Shown here: piece by piece, positions 1-8,050 of the stretch
Layout: each line of letters starts with the position of its first letter
How positions within the stretch are numbered: position 1 is the first letter of the stretch
DNA from: an uncultured Clostridia bacterium
GTDB taxonomy: Bacteria > Bacillota > Clostridia > Christensenellales > Aristaeellaceae
Assembly (NCBI GenBank): GCA_934621485.1
Contig: CAKTUS010000001.1
Coordinates: 47,766-111,765 of the forward strand
Reading direction: 5' to 3'
DNA: 64,000 nt
Position numbers and translations under genes: made by a program
Notes under the pieces: generated by a model
Seen by the model: the letters and a program-made list of their open reading frames with translations, nothing else
What the model was told of the DNA's origin: nothing
The model's database searches: none

Positions 1-228
1 TGCAGGCACCAGGCCCGGCAGGGCCGAATCAAGCCGCCAGACTGCCTGAAAAAGCAGACGCGAAAAGACGGTCGCAGTCTTTTTGCAAGCGCATTGGAAT
101 CCCTTTTTCACAAAAGCTCCTTCTGAGGGTTCTTCTTTTTCAAGCCGCTTTTGCCATTGCTCAAAAGGGGCTTTTTCAGGGACGCGTCCCTGCGTCGGGC
201 CGATCTTTTTTCAGATGCATTTTGTGGT
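1..228. other. Intergenic left edge, no gene seen
   Basis: This is the region downstream of the leftward flippase-like gene. It holds a 14-bp perfect palindrome AGGGACGCGTCCCT at 178-191, which may belong to that gene's 3' end, but neither strand has a convincing U-tract. The short reading frames here have no ribosome binding site or recognisable content. Confidence 0.5.
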
Positions 229-1209
229 TTACGTGGTCTCGTTGCCTTCCGTCTTTCCCAAAGAAAAGGGGCCCTTCTTCCAGTTGCGCCACACGGGATA
301 GGCAAAAGCGCCGCCCACCACCAGGTAAACCACCATCAACGCTACGCTGTGCAGCAGGGAAACCACCACGCCGTTCTGGAACAAATCGCCCATCAGGCGG
401 GAGGAAACGCCCATCACCGCTTCTTTAATACCCAAATTGTTGGGCACGATGGCCACCATGCTGCTCAAACGATTGATGCTGTTATAAAACAGCGCCTGAT
501 AAATGGTTACCTTCATGCCGATGGCCTGAAAGCAGGCCATGAACAAAAACAAATGCAGCAAATTGTTGGCCGTCAGGCAGGCCAGCAGCTTCCATAGCAG
601 GGCCTTGTTGCGCAGCAGGTCGTTAAAGCCGGTCACAATCTCCTGTACTTTGCGGTACCGGGTTAAAAACGCAGGCATACGGTCCTGAAAAAACAGCGAC
701 AGCACGATAAACGCGCCCACCGCCAGGGTGCAGGCGGCCCAAACCAGCCAGAGCACCGCCGGCCACTGGCCCTCCAGAAGGCCGGTGCACACCAGCGCCG
801 CCAGCATTTGCAGCAGCGCGAACACCACGGTAAAAATGATGTTGCCTGCCGCCACGCTTACGCTTTTCACATAGGCAAAGCCTTTGGTGCGCTTGTAATA
901 GGTGGCGGAAAACACCAAATCGGCCCGCAGGGGCAGCACAAAGGCCAGCACGTTGGCCACAAAGACCACGCCCATCCAATCCGTCAGGGTCAGGGGCATC
1001 CGGTAGGTATCCAGAATCAGCTTGTGATACACGCTGTTGGCAATGCAGGCGCCAAGGGCCAAAACCAGAATCCAGGCGACTGTGGCGGCGTCAAAGGTGA
1101 GCAGCTCCTTCAGGTCGTCCCGTTTGTGGTACAGGTACAGCCCCAGCAGCGCCATCAGCGCCGCAAACAGCGCCATGGACAACCCTTTTTTCAGCGTTTG
1201 CTTCTGCAC
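229..1209 (-). CDS. Flippase-like integral membrane protein (LPG synthase TM region / UPF0104)
   Basis: A 326-residue polytopic membrane protein with about eight hydrophobic segments and no soluble domain. It resembles the N-terminal flippase part of MprF and stand-alone UPF0104 proteins, which are thought to move lipid-linked molecules across the membrane. The motif NNLGIKEAVMG near residue 260 matches the conserved loop of the family (usually GGLGxxE). The start is GTG at 1209, with GGAGG eight bases upstream inside the end of the preceding GtrA-like gene and only three bases between the genes, so the two are co-transcribed. The partner suggests export or modification of a polyprenyl-linked sugar or a lipid. 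The substrate cannot be read from the sequence. The soluble lysyl-transferase domain of full-length MprF is absent. Confidence 0.82.
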   Translation of the reverse strand: MQKQTLKKGLSMALFAALMALLGLYLYHKRDDLKELLTFDAATVAWILVLALGACIANSVYHKLILDTYRMPLTLTDWMGVVFVANVLAFVLPLRADLVFSATYYKRTKGFAYVKSVSVAAGNIIFTVVFALLQMLAALVCTGLLEGQWPAVLWLVWAACTLAVGAFIVLSLFFQDRMPAFLTRYRKVQEIVTGFNDLLRNKALLWKLLACLTANNLLHLFLFMACFQAIGMKVTIYQALFYNSINRLSSMVAIVPNNLGIKEAVMGVSSRLMGDLFQNGVVVSLLHSVALMVVYLVVGGAFAYPVWRNWKKGPFSLGKTEGNETT

Positions 1210-1212
1210 GGC

Positions 1213-1659
1213 TCACGCCTCCGGACGCCCGGCCTTTTCCTGAGCGCGGCGGGCTACGTCGTTGGTGTCGATGCGGTTGCGGTACACCACAAAGCGCTGA
1301 AACAAAAACTCGGTAGCAAAGTTTATCAGCATGGTGCCCGCCAGCACCAGAAAATCGTTCCAGCCGCAGCGGGTGAGGGCGTCGCCCCACCAGGTGCTCA
1401 GGGGCGTAAACACCGCGTAATAGGCGGCTACCAGCAGCATGCTGCGGGTCACGCCCGCGTCGCTGCGGAAGGTGTAGCGGCGGTTGAAGGTGAAGTTCCA
1501 CACCACGCTGAGTACCAGCGCTACCAGATAGCTGGGCCAGTAGGGCAGTTTGACCAGGGTTTCCAGCAATGTAAAGGAAAGCACCTGAATCAGGCCGGCG
1601 CTGGCGGAAAACAATGTGAACTTGAGAATTTGCCAGCCGTTTTTCTTGGAATCATTCAT
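1213..1659 (-). CDS. GtrA-like membrane protein
   Basis: A 148-residue protein with four predicted membrane helices, the usual size and topology of GtrA. GtrA proteins are proposed to flip polyprenyl-phosphate-linked sugars for cell-surface glycosylation. The segment VVWNFTFNRRYTFR around residues 60-73 matches the family signature (NFxxxRxxxF). The start is ATG at 1659, with GGGAG about eight bases upstream; an in-frame ATG 48 bases earlier has no Shine-Dalgarno sequence. A 17-bp-spaced promoter lies immediately upstream. It forms an operon with the flippase-like gene downstream. The C-terminal tail after the last helix is polar (about 20 residues). Confidence 0.85.
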   Translation of the reverse strand: MNDSKKNGWQILKFTLFSASAGLIQVLSFTLLETLVKLPYWPSYLVALVLSVVWNFTFNRRYTFRSDAGVTRSMLLVAAYYAVFTPLSTWWGDALTRCGWNDFLVLAGTMLINFATEFLFQRFVVYRNRIDTNDVARRAQEKAGRPEA

Positions 1660-1695
1660 GGCGTTGTCTCCCTTGCTCCATAAAATAGCATCTAA

Positions 1696-1724
1696 AGCAT
1701 AGCACAAGGCCGAAGCCCTGGCAA
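1696..1724 (-). promoter_or_regulatory. Predicted sigma-A promoter for the GtrA-like operon
   Basis: On the minus strand a TTGCCA -35 box (1719-1724) and a TATGCT -10 box (1696-1701) are separated by 17 bp, placed about 37 bp before the ATG at 1659. Confidence 0.6.
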
Positions 1725-1798
1725 CCTTTTTTCCGCACGGACTCCGGGGCGGCGCATAGGCTGAAAAGGAAGTTCAAACCCGAGGAGGCGTTGCTTGT

Positions 1799-2044
1799 AT
1801 GAACGATTCGGTTTGGAAACCCTTTGGCGTGGCCACGCCCGCTATCCATACGGCCCCCGTCCTGCCCCCTGCGGACGGCGCTTTGCCGGCAGCCCTTTTT
1901 CCTGCCCCGGCCGGGCGGCAAACGGTGGAGGTAACCGTGGCGCTGCGTCATTGGCCTGCCGGGCAACAGCCGGATGTGCATGTTGTTCTCACCCGTCAGG
2001 ACGAGGAAGGCAAGGAACAGGTGATTCGGGAAACCACCTGCTAG
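1799..2044 (+). CDS. Small hypothetical protein, 81 aa
   Basis: I do not recognise this protein. The reading frame begins with ATG after a perfect GAGGAGG at 1782-1788, ten bases upstream, which is the main reason to call it. The N-terminal half is rich in Pro and Ala; the C-terminal half (VEVTVALRHWPAGQ, then DVHVVLTRQDEEGKEQV) looks like two beta strands of a small domain. There are no signal peptide, membrane segments or cysteine pairs apart from a final Cys. It is divergent from the GtrA-like gene and stands alone before a long non-coding stretch. It could be spurious. Confidence 0.45.
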   Translation: MNDSVWKPFGVATPAIHTAPVLPPADGALPAALFPAPAGRQTVEVTVALRHWPAGQQPDVHVVLTRQDEEGKEQVIRETTC

Positions 2045-2464
2045 CCAAAGCGTTCGTCCATTATGATGAGGACTACGGCCGTGGGCCTCACAGGCGGCCC
2101 AAAACTCGCCGTTTGGCGGCCTTGCCTGTCAAAAAGCGCATTTTGCTCTCCGGCGGACTGCCGGGCAGCAAAGAACATATGAAAAGCCGAAAACGAGGCT
2201 GCCCCAAAAACGGAGGTGCAGGAGAAAAAGCAGCTGCTCAACGTGGGAAGGGCAACCGTGGCAGACCACCCCGGTTTCGCGCCCTCATCAGCGGGCCCAA
2301 CGGCTATAAGCGGTTTATCCCGCTGGACGCCCGTTTTCCTCCGGGCCTGCCGGAGGTTTAGGGGAGGAACCTCTGGTATTACAGTCCATGCGAACCGGCA
2401 TAGGCCAGCGAAACCGGCGGCGTGCGCCGCGGTTTTGCAGCCGGCATCGGGAGGACTACAGATG
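2045..2464. other. Gene-free region with degenerate repeat fragments
   Basis: Neither strand has a convincing gene. The stretch contains decayed pieces of the intergenic repeat family: CGGAGGTGCAGGAG near 2213 (as at 57.28 kb), GCGAAACCGGCGGCGTGCGCCG near 2409, and GGGAGGACTAC near 2450 (also at 6.97 kb). These look like an old, eroded repeat block. Confidence 0.4.
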
Positions 2465-2503
2465 AAACGCCGTTTGGTTTTTTCAAAAAACCAAACGGCG
2501 TTT
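2465..2503. terminator. Bidirectional terminator hairpin after glyA
   Basis: A perfect 19-bp inverted repeat: left arm 2465-2483 ending in six T, one C, then a right arm 2485-2503 starting with six A. It ends five bases from the glyA stop codon and is the likely Rho-independent terminator of glyA. Confidence 0.8.
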
Positions 2504-2508
2504 TCAGG

Positions 2509-3765
2509 TTATACGTGCAGGGGCTTATTTGCCGTTAAAGCGGCCACTCGCGCCCGCAAATCGTTGCTGGCTCCCTGGGTTAGGGCCAGGGCGATGATAT
2601 CGGCAATCTCTTCCATATCCCTTTCATCCATGCCGCGGGTGGTTACGGACGGGGAGCCGATGCGGATTCCGCTGGCCTCGCTGGGCTTCAGGGTTTCGCC
2701 GGGAATGGTGTTTTTGTTTACCGTGATATGGCACTGGAACAGCCGGTCCTCTGCCTGGCGGCCGGTCAGGCCCAGGCTGCCGTAGGTGTTCAGCAGCAGC
2801 AGGTGGTTGTCCGTGCCGCCGGTTACCATTTGAAAGCCGCGGCTGGCAAAGGCTTTTTCCAGCGCCTTGGCGTTTTGCAGCGTGCGCCGCTGATAGTCGG
2901 CAAACGCGGGCTGGGCCGCTTCGTGGAAACAAACGGCCTTGGCGGCGATGATATGCTCCAGCGGGCCGCCCTGCAAAACGGGGAATACGGCCCGGTCGAT
3001 GGCCCTGGCGTGTTCCGCCCGGCACAGGATGAGACCGCCCCGGGGGCCCCGCAGGGTTTTGTGGGTGGTGGAGGTAACAAAATCGGCATAGGGAATGGGC
3101 GAGGGATGCAGGCCCGCCGCAATGGGACCGGCGATATGGGCAATATCCGCCAGCAGGTAAGCGCCCACGCTGTCGGCAATCTGACGGAACCGGGCAAAAT
3201 CGATCATCCGGGGATAGGCCGACGCGCCGCACACAATCAGCCTGGGCTTGTGCTCCAGGGCGATGCGCTGCACCTGGTCGTAGTCGATCAGGCCGGTTTC
3301 CGGGTTTACGCCGTACTGCCGGGCATTATACAGCTTGCCCTCCAGCCCCTGGGGATTGGCGTGGGTCAGATGGCCGCCCGCCTCCAGCGACATGCCCATC
3401 ACCGGGTCGCCGGGGGCGAGCGCCGCGGCAAACACCGCCATATTGGCCTGAGAGCCGCTGTGAGGCTGCACATTGGCATGCCAGCCGTCGGCATGAAACA
3501 GGCGCAGCAAACGCTCGCGGGCCAGGTTTTCCATTTCGTCCACCACTTCGCAGCCGCCGTAGTAACGCTTGCCGGGATACCCTTCGGCATATTTGGCGGT
3601 AAAAATGCTGGCCATGGCGGCGCGAACCGCCGGACTGGGGTAGTTTTCCGAAGCAATCAGCTCAATGCCGTCCCGCTGACGCTCATATTCCCGCCGGGTC
3701 AGGGCGGCGATTTCCGGATCCGCCGGCGAAAGAAAATGATCGACCCATGTTTCCATTTGCTGCAT
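2509..3765 (-). CDS. glyA: Serine hydroxymethyltransferase
   Basis: A cytoplasmic PLP enzyme that interconverts serine and glycine with transfer of the one-carbon unit to tetrahydrofolate. Its 418 residues are the normal bacterial length. The PLP lysine is Lys236 in TSTTHKTLRGPRGG; IELIASENYPS (residues 34-44) and the GKRYYGG loop (65-71) of substrate binding are intact. The start is ATG at 3765, with GGAAGG seven bases upstream. It is monocistronic: its own promoter faces that of the aminopeptidase gene, and a strong terminator follows. It supplies glycine and C1 units, consistent with purA elsewhere in the window, but nothing in the leader (no PurR box or riboswitch that I can see) indicates specific control. 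Confidence 0.97.
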   Translation of the reverse strand: MQQMETWVDHFLSPADPEIAALTRREYERQRDGIELIASENYPSPAVRAAMASIFTAKYAEGYPGKRYYGGCEVVDEMENLARERLLRLFHADGWHANVQPHSGSQANMAVFAAALAPGDPVMGMSLEAGGHLTHANPQGLEGKLYNARQYGVNPETGLIDYDQVQRIALEHKPRLIVCGASAYPRMIDFARFRQIADSVGAYLLADIAHIAGPIAAGLHPSPIPYADFVTSTTHKTLRGPRGGLILCRAEHARAIDRAVFPVLQGGPLEHIIAAKAVCFHEAAQPAFADYQRRTLQNAKALEKAFASRGFQMVTGGTDNHLLLLNTYGSLGLTGRQAEDRLFQCHITVNKNTIPGETLKPSEASGIRIGSPSVTTRGMDERDMEEIADIIALALTQGASNDLRARVAALTANKPLHV

Positions 3766-3798
3766 GTTTGCATCCTTCCTTTGCTGTCAAGTGTAGCA

Positions 3799-3827
3799 AC
3801 GATACCATAGCATGGCCCGAAAGTCAA
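3799..3827 (-). promoter_or_regulatory. Predicted glyA promoter
   Basis: On the minus strand TTGACT (3822-3827) and TATCGT (3799-3804) are spaced 17 bp, about 34 bp before the glyA ATG. It lies back to back with the aminopeptidase promoter. Confidence 0.55.
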
Positions 3828-3833
3828 CGATGC

Positions 3834-3862
3834 TTGCGCGCCCGGGTGCAAACCGCTATAAT
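3834..3862 (+). promoter_or_regulatory. Predicted promoter of the M18 aminopeptidase gene
   Basis: TTGCGC (3834-3839), a 17-bp spacer and a perfect TATAAT (3857-3862), 41 bp before the GTG start. Confidence 0.7.
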
Positions 3863-3903
3863 AGGGCCGTAGCCTTATTTTTTGAAACGGGAGGGTTCTT
3901 TCC

Positions 3904-5208
3904 GTGCAGCCTATCAGCAATTTTTTCACCTTTGTCCGTCAGTCTCCCACAGCCTTTCAGGCGGTGCAGACGATTGCCCAAAACCTGGAGGAAAAAGGCT
4001 TTCAACGCTTGCCGGAGCACCGGCCCTGGCAGCTTGCGCCCGGCGGAAAATACTTTGTTACCCGCAACCGTTCCGCGGTGATTGCCTTCAGCCTGCCGGA
4101 GGACGGCCTCACCCATTTCCAGATTGTGGCAAGTCACGGCGATTCGCCCACCTTCAAGCTTAAGCCTCTGTGCGAGGACGCGGTGTGCGGGCAGTATCTT
4201 CGCCTGAATGTGGAGCGCTACGGCGGCATGATCATGTCCGCCTGGTTTGACCGGCCCCTGTCCATTGCCGGCAGGGTGGTGGTGCGCAGTGGGGGCCGTC
4301 TGGAAACCCGCCTGGTGGACCTGGACAGGGATGCGGCGCTTATTCCCAACATGCCCATTCACTTTAACCGCCAGGTGAACGACGGCTATACGTATAACGC
4401 GCAAACCGACCTGCCGCCCCTGTATGCGCAGGGCGGCGATTCCGGCAGGCTCATGGCCGAGGTGGCCGCCTGCGCAGGCGTGCAGCCGGAGGAGATAGCG
4501 GCGGCCGACCTGTTTTTGTACAACCGCATGGCGGGCAGCGTGTGGGGCCCGGAGGGCGAGTTTTTCTCCTGCCCCCGCATTGACGATCTGGAGTGCGCCT
4601 GGACTGCGCTGAACGCCTTTGCGGACGCGCCCGCCCATGGTCATGGAAATGTGTACGCCGTTTTGGATAACGAGGAGGTGGGCAGCGGCAGCAAGCAGGG
4701 CGCGGATTCCACCTTCCTTGGCGACGTGCTCGGCCGGGTATGCGCCGCCCTGGGGCAAAGCGAAGCCCAGATGCGGGCCGCCGTGGCCCAAAGCTTCATG
4801 GTGTCGGCGGACAACGCCCACGCCGTGCATCCCAACCACCCGGAGCAATATGACGCGCAAAACCGCGCCTTCATGAACCGTGGCGTGGTGATCAAGCACA
4901 ACGCCAGCCAGAAATACACTACCGACGCGGTGTCCTGCGCCGTATTTGCGGAAATCTGCCGCGGGGCGGGCGTGCCGGTGCAGCACTTTGCCAACCGGTC
5001 GGACATGCCGGGCGGCTCCACCCTGGGCAATATCGCCAACGCCCACGCCTCCATGAACACCGTGGACATCGGCCTGGCTCAGCTGGCCATGCACTCCAGC
5101 TATGAAACCGCCGGCACGCGCGACGCCGCCTACATGACCGACGCGCTGTCCGCCTTCTACCGCGCCAACATCCAAACCCTGGCCGACGGCGACCTGCGCA
5201 TTGGTTGA
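3904..5208 (+). CDS. M18 family aminopeptidase
   Basis: A 434-residue zinc aminopeptidase of the M18 (aspartyl aminopeptidase) family that removes N-terminal, often acidic, residues from peptides in the cytoplasm. Recognised by the metal-site segments ASHGDSPTFKLKP (His78, Asp80), LDNEEVGSGSKQGADS near residue 255, MVSADNAHAVHPNHPE near 300, and the terminal AMHSSYE histidine. Length and domain order match bacterial ApeB-type enzymes. The start is GTG at 3904 with GGGAGGG eight bases upstream; no better in-frame ATG exists. Its stop codon overlaps the promoter of the following redox operon. A general peptide-turnover role is most likely. Substrate preference is inferred from the family only. 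Confidence 0.93.
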   Translation: MQPISNFFTFVRQSPTAFQAVQTIAQNLEEKGFQRLPEHRPWQLAPGGKYFVTRNRSAVIAFSLPEDGLTHFQIVASHGDSPTFKLKPLCEDAVCGQYLRLNVERYGGMIMSAWFDRPLSIAGRVVVRSGGRLETRLVDLDRDAALIPNMPIHFNRQVNDGYTYNAQTDLPPLYAQGGDSGRLMAEVAACAGVQPEEIAAADLFLYNRMAGSVWGPEGEFFSCPRIDDLECAWTALNAFADAPAHGHGNVYAVLDNEEVGSGSKQGADSTFLGDVLGRVCAALGQSEAQMRAAVAQSFMVSADNAHAVHPNHPEQYDAQNRAFMNRGVVIKHNASQKYTTDAVSCAVFAEICRGAGVPVQHFANRSDMPGGSTLGNIANAHASMNTVDIGLAQLAMHSSYETAGTRDAAYMTDALSAFYRANIQTLADGDLRIG

Positions 5209-5233
5209 CAAGCGCCAGAGGCAATGATAAGAT
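5205..5233 (+). promoter_or_regulatory. Predicted promoter of the DUF1858 operon
   Basis: A perfect TTGACA (5205-5210) overlaps the aminopeptidase stop codon; TAAGAT follows after a 17-bp spacer (5228-5233), about 50 bp before the DUF1858 ATG. Confidence 0.65.
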
Positions 5234-5283
5234 AGGCACGTCCCGCACACACTAGGGACATATGCAGGAAAGGAGAGTCAACC

Positions 5284-5484
5284 ATGACCGTCAATAAGAA
5301 AATGTCCATTTATGAGGTCCTGAATATGGACCGCGGCACCGCCCGCATCTTCATGGAGTTTGGCATGCACTGCCTGGGCTGCCCTCACGCCACCGCCGAG
5401 CCCATTGAGGACGCCTGCGCCGCTCACGGAACCGACGCCGACAAGCTGGTAGAAAAGCTCAACGCTTATCTGGCTGATAAATAA
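5284..5484 (+). CDS. DUF1858 (hybrid-cluster-associated redox disulfide) protein
   Basis: A 66-residue protein consisting of a single DUF1858 domain, found stand-alone and at the N terminus of ScdA/RIC-type iron-sulfur repair proteins. The diagnostic core is MHCLGCPHA (residues 28-36), a CxxC pair thought to be redox-active or to bind a metal. A strong AAAGGAGAG precedes the ATG. It has its own promoter and is followed by a hairpin, then a ferritin-like gene and an ECF S component gene. The neighbourhood suggests iron or redox homeostasis. The molecular function of the family is not established. Confidence 0.85.
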   Translation: MTVNKKMSIYEVLNMDRGTARIFMEFGMHCLGCPHATAEPIEDACAAHGTDADKLVEKLNAYLADK

Positions 5485-5501
5485 GCCGGTAAGCCGTTTG
5501 G

Positions 5502-5541
5502 GGCCCCGCAGGTTGCCGCGCCGGTTCGGTAACGCGGGGCC
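5502..5541 (+). terminator. Hairpin after the DUF1858 gene
   Basis: Arms GGCCCCGC (5502-5509) and GCGGGGCC (5534-5541) with an inner GTTGCCG/CGGTAAC pairing and a short TTT tail. It probably reduces read-through into the ferritin-like gene rather than ending the operon completely. Confidence 0.6.
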
Positions 5542-5580
5542 TTTGCCATGGAAAAAACAAAGGAAAAAGGAGCGATGGCG

Positions 5581-6051
5581 ATGGATATTCGGTCCGCAAA
5601 GGAAGCCATGCTGGTGGCCTGCCAAATGGAAACGGGCGCCGTGCAAACCTATCGGCGCGCCCTGAGCCTGATGGAGCGGCTGGGCCGGCAGGAGGAAGCG
5701 CTGTACGGCCACCTGTGCGCCATTTTGCGGGATGAGGAAAGCCACCTGGCCAGGTTTCGAGCTTTGCACGATGCTTTGCCCCAGGAAATCAGCCAGGAGC
5801 GGGCGCTGATGCTGAGCGCGCTGTCTCAGGGCACGCTGTTTGAGGACGGCCTGCTGGGCGCGGCCCGCAGCGGCTTTCTGGACAGCCTGAACGCCATGCT
5901 GCACTACGCCGCGGCGTCGGAAAAGGAAAGCGCGGAGCGTTACCGCGCCTTTGCCCGGGCCGCCGCCGAGCCGGACGCCCGGGAGGCGCTTTTGCAGATT
6001 GCTGCCGAGGAAGACCGCCATCTGACAGAATTGGAGGCATTGGAAGCATGA
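5581..6051 (+). CDS. Ferritin-like / rubrerythrin-type di-iron protein
   Basis: A 156-residue, all-helical protein with ferritin-superfamily spacing of acidic and histidine residues. Candidate metal ligands are E in QMETGA (helix 1), DEESHLARF (helix 2), SEKESAERY (helix 3) and AEEDRHLTELE (helix 4), giving two ExxH-type motifs as in rubrerythrin and DUF892-like proteins. No rubredoxin CxxC domain follows, so it is not a full rubrerythrin. I chose ATG 5581 because AAAAAGGAG at 5564-5572 is eight bases away; ATGs at 5548 and 5575 are badly placed for it. The stop overlaps the next start (ATGA), so translation is coupled to the ECF S component. Peroxide or iron handling is inferred. Confidence 0.72.
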   Translation: MDIRSAKEAMLVACQMETGAVQTYRRALSLMERLGRQEEALYGHLCAILRDEESHLARFRALHDALPQEISQERALMLSALSQGTLFEDGLLGAARSGFLDSLNAMLHYAAASEKESAERYRAFARAAAEPDAREALLQIAAEEDRHLTELEALEA

Positions 6052-6548
6052 AAAAGCAATCATCCATTACGGTTAAGACCCTGGCTTTCGGCGGCATGCT
6101 GGCCGCCTTGGTATTTGTGGCAACGTCCTTTTTGAAACTGCCCGTATCGGTCACCCAGGGCTACATTCACCTGGGCGACGGCGTTATTTTACTGGGCGCG
6201 GGCCTTCTGGGGCCCGCCTCCATTGTGGCTTCCGCTCTGGGCAGCATGCTGGCCGACCTGCTGGGCGGCTATACCCTGTACTGCCTGCCCACCTTCCTCA
6301 TTAAAGCCGCTACCGCCGCCGTGGGCGTGTGGGCGGCCGGCCGCAAGCAGACCTGGCTGCGCATTGTGGGCTTTGTGCTGGCGGAAGCGGTGATGGTGAC
6401 CGGTTACTTTGTGGCTGAATGGCTGTTCCTGGGCTATGGTCTGGCCGCCGCAGCGGGCGCGCTGCTGCCCAACGCCATTCAGGGACTGAGCGGCGTGGTG
6501 CTGGCCACGGTGCTCTGGCCGGTGATAAAGCGGGTGCATCTTCAGTAA
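6048..6548 (+). CDS. ECF transporter S component
   Basis: A 166-residue membrane protein with five or six helices and the ECF-S fold signature: a cytoplasmic N terminus (KKQSSITVKTLAFGGMLAAL) then GYIHLGDGVILLGAGLLGP, typical of the PF07155/HmpT-like group that imports vitamins or their precursors with a shared EcfAAT energising module. No EcfA or EcfT gene is in the window, as expected for group II systems. It overlaps the ferritin-like gene by four bases. The substrate is unknown; the context (di-iron and redox proteins) is unusual for a vitamin importer and may hint at a metal- or cofactor-related ligand. Confidence 0.82.
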   Translation: MKKQSSITVKTLAFGGMLAALVFVATSFLKLPVSVTQGYIHLGDGVILLGAGLLGPASIVASALGSMLADLLGGYTLYCLPTFLIKAATAAVGVWAAGRKQTWLRIVGFVLAEAVMVTGYFVAEWLFLGYGLAAAAGALLPNAIQGLSGVVLATVLWPVIKRVHLQ

Positions 6549-6558
6549 ATATCAAAAG

Positions 6559-6860
6559 CAAAATGGGCGCTGACCAAAAGGCCGGCACCCAGGATTGAAA
6601 CCTTTTTGAGGAGCTGTCAGAGGGGCTGTGGCCCCACTGACAACTCCCCCGAAGGAGTTTTTCGACAGCCTGAAAGCTCGCCGTCAGGCGAGCTTTTTTG
6701 ACGGGCTGGGGTCGGCGCCCATTCAGGTTGTCCCAAAAGTGAGACCCCGCCTCCTGCGGGCGGAGCCCCTAAGCCTTGTGGCGCAACGCTTTTTCCGCAA
6801 ACCAGCGTAGCCGTGTTCGCGGGCGCGCACGCTCCTGTAGGGTTTTCAGCGCCCATTTTG
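6559..6860. repeat. Mosaic repeat block (R1-R6-R3-R4) framed by 15-bp inverted repeats
   Basis: The 302-bp block starts with CAAAATGGGCGCTGA (6559-6573) and ends with its perfect reverse complement (6846-6860). Inside are an R1 hairpin (6617-6640) followed by GGAGTTTTTCGACAG, an R6 hairpin (6674-6698), a damaged R3 (about 6745-6775) and an R4 stem (about 6788-6828). The outer inverted repeat may be the original terminator stem of the ECF S component gene, split by the block. No credible protein is encoded. Confidence 0.75.
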
Positions 6861-7003
6861 TTCAAAAACGCAGTAAGCATAATTAGCGATGCTTGCCGGA
6901 AGCAAGCGAGCGCCCAGCAGGCACAACTGCCATAGGCGGATAGCGACCCACAGATGGGACGCGAAACCAGGGAGGACTACGGTGGTTGTCCTCCCCTCTT
7001 TTT
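6861..7003. other. Intergenic segment with a repeat remnant and a terminator-like hairpin
   Basis: CATAGGCGG...GCGACCC...GCGAAACC (6931-6968) recurs near 53.95-54.0 kb. It is followed by a hairpin GGGAGGAC (6970s) / GTCCTCCC and CTCTTTTTT on the plus strand, which would end plus-strand transcripts just before the convergent LPxTG gene. Confidence 0.5.
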
Positions 7004-8050
7004 TCAGCGCCGCTGCTTTTGCACCTTCTGCCATGCCATGCCGCCCATGGCAAGCAGCGCCAGCGCCATCATCAGCCCCCAAAGCATGGGCTGAGCCGTG
7101 TCTCCTGTTTGGGGCAGGGGCTCGTCCTCCTGCACGCGCAGGTATTTCAGGTTTTGGTTATAGACAAATTTGGCGTAGCCGGACACATGATAGCTTTCCG
7201 GACGCTGTGCCGACGTCAGGTTGCGGAAATAATAATAGGTCATGGGGTATTCGGCCGCAAATTTGAACGCGCCGGTCAGGCTGGAGGCCCGGGTGCTGCC
7301 GCTGAGCTGCACGCCGCCGCCCTTCATGAGAATGTTGCGTCCCTTCATGCCCAGGCTTTGAATATTCTTTTCCTGGACTGTGGCCTCATAGGCGGAAGCG
7401 CGCAGCGTGCCGCCGTCCGCCACCAAATCCCGGCTCAGGTCCAGGCCGGTGCAGGAGAGGGCTTTGCCTGCCGAAACAGTCACCACGGTTTGTCCCGATA
7501 CGCGAACGCAGCCTGCATCGTTCCCGCTGGCGCCGTCGGAGGTTATCCGGATGCCCACCGTGTTTTGGGCGCTGCCGGTAACGTTGGAACGCACCTCCAG
7601 CTCGCCGTCGCCCACAAAGACCAGTCCGCCGTACTGGCCGCGGATGCCCACAATGGTAGCCGCGGTGTTGCCTGCTCCGCCGGTGGTGGAAATCAGGTTG
7701 TCGCCCCATAGCTCCACGCACAGCTGCATGCCGCTGAACAGCACGCCGCATTTTTCTTTTTCAGACAGCGCGGCATAACCCGTCAGCTGCGCGTTGTTCA
7801 AAATCAGGGTATAAATGCCGTCTGCATCCTTGCGCACGGCCCAGGTCCAGCCGCTTTGAGGCAGCGCAGCGTAAGCCTTGCCCGCGCCCCCCGCGTCGCC
7901 GCCTGCAACATAGGCGTACCCATTTTCCAGCGGGGATAGGTCCACCGCCGTCTCACTGCTGAGATAAAGCTGCTCCTGCTGCGCCAGGGCCGTGACCGCC
8001 GGCAGACACAAAGCCAGCGCCAGCAGCAGCCCGAACCATTTTCTCCGCAC
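7004..8050 (-). CDS. Sortase-anchored (LPQTG) secreted surface protein
   Basis: A 348-residue extracellular protein. The N terminus is a signal peptide (basic VRRKW, a hydrophobic stretch, cleavage near ALA-QQ). The C terminus is a classical sorting signal: LPQTGD, a hydrophobic helix (MLWGLMMALALLAMGG), then KVQKQRR. The central part is rich in short beta segments with repeated Gly/Asn turns (VVGIRGQYGG, FVGDGELEVRS, SGQTVVTVSAG, ADGGTLRAS), suggesting a right-handed beta-helix similar to the carbohydrate-binding Cthe_2159/DUF4353 group; this is a tentative assignment. The start is GTG at 8050, nine bases after AAGGAGG; the longer frame upstream has no such site. No sortase is in the window. 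It is divergent from spoIIAA. Confidence 0.75.
   Translation of the reverse strand: MRRKWFGLLLALALCLPAVTALAQQEQLYLSSETAVDLSPLENGYAYVAGGDAGGAGKAYAALPQSGWTWAVRKDADGIYTLILNNAQLTGYAALSEKEKCGVLFSGMQLCVELWGDNLISTTGGAGNTAATIVGIRGQYGGLVFVGDGELEVRSNVTGSAQNTVGIRITSDGASGNDAGCVRVSGQTVVTVSAGKALSCTGLDLSRDLVADGGTLRASAYEATVQEKNIQSLGMKGRNILMKGGGVQLSGSTRASSLTGAFKFAAEYPMTYYYFRNLTSAQRPESYHVSGYAKFVYNQNLKYLRVQEDEPLPQTGDTAQPMLWGLMMALALLAMGGMAWQKVQKQRR

Noticed and set aside
3856..5250. A 464-codon minus-strand frame opposite the M18 aminopeptidase
   Set aside because: The plus-strand protein has the metal-site motifs, promoter and Shine-Dalgarno; the antisense frame has none.
6628..7082. Several 60-125-codon frames within the 6.6-7.0 kb repeats
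   Set aside because: They are translations of palindromic repeats and recur with the same junk peptides in other repeat blocks.
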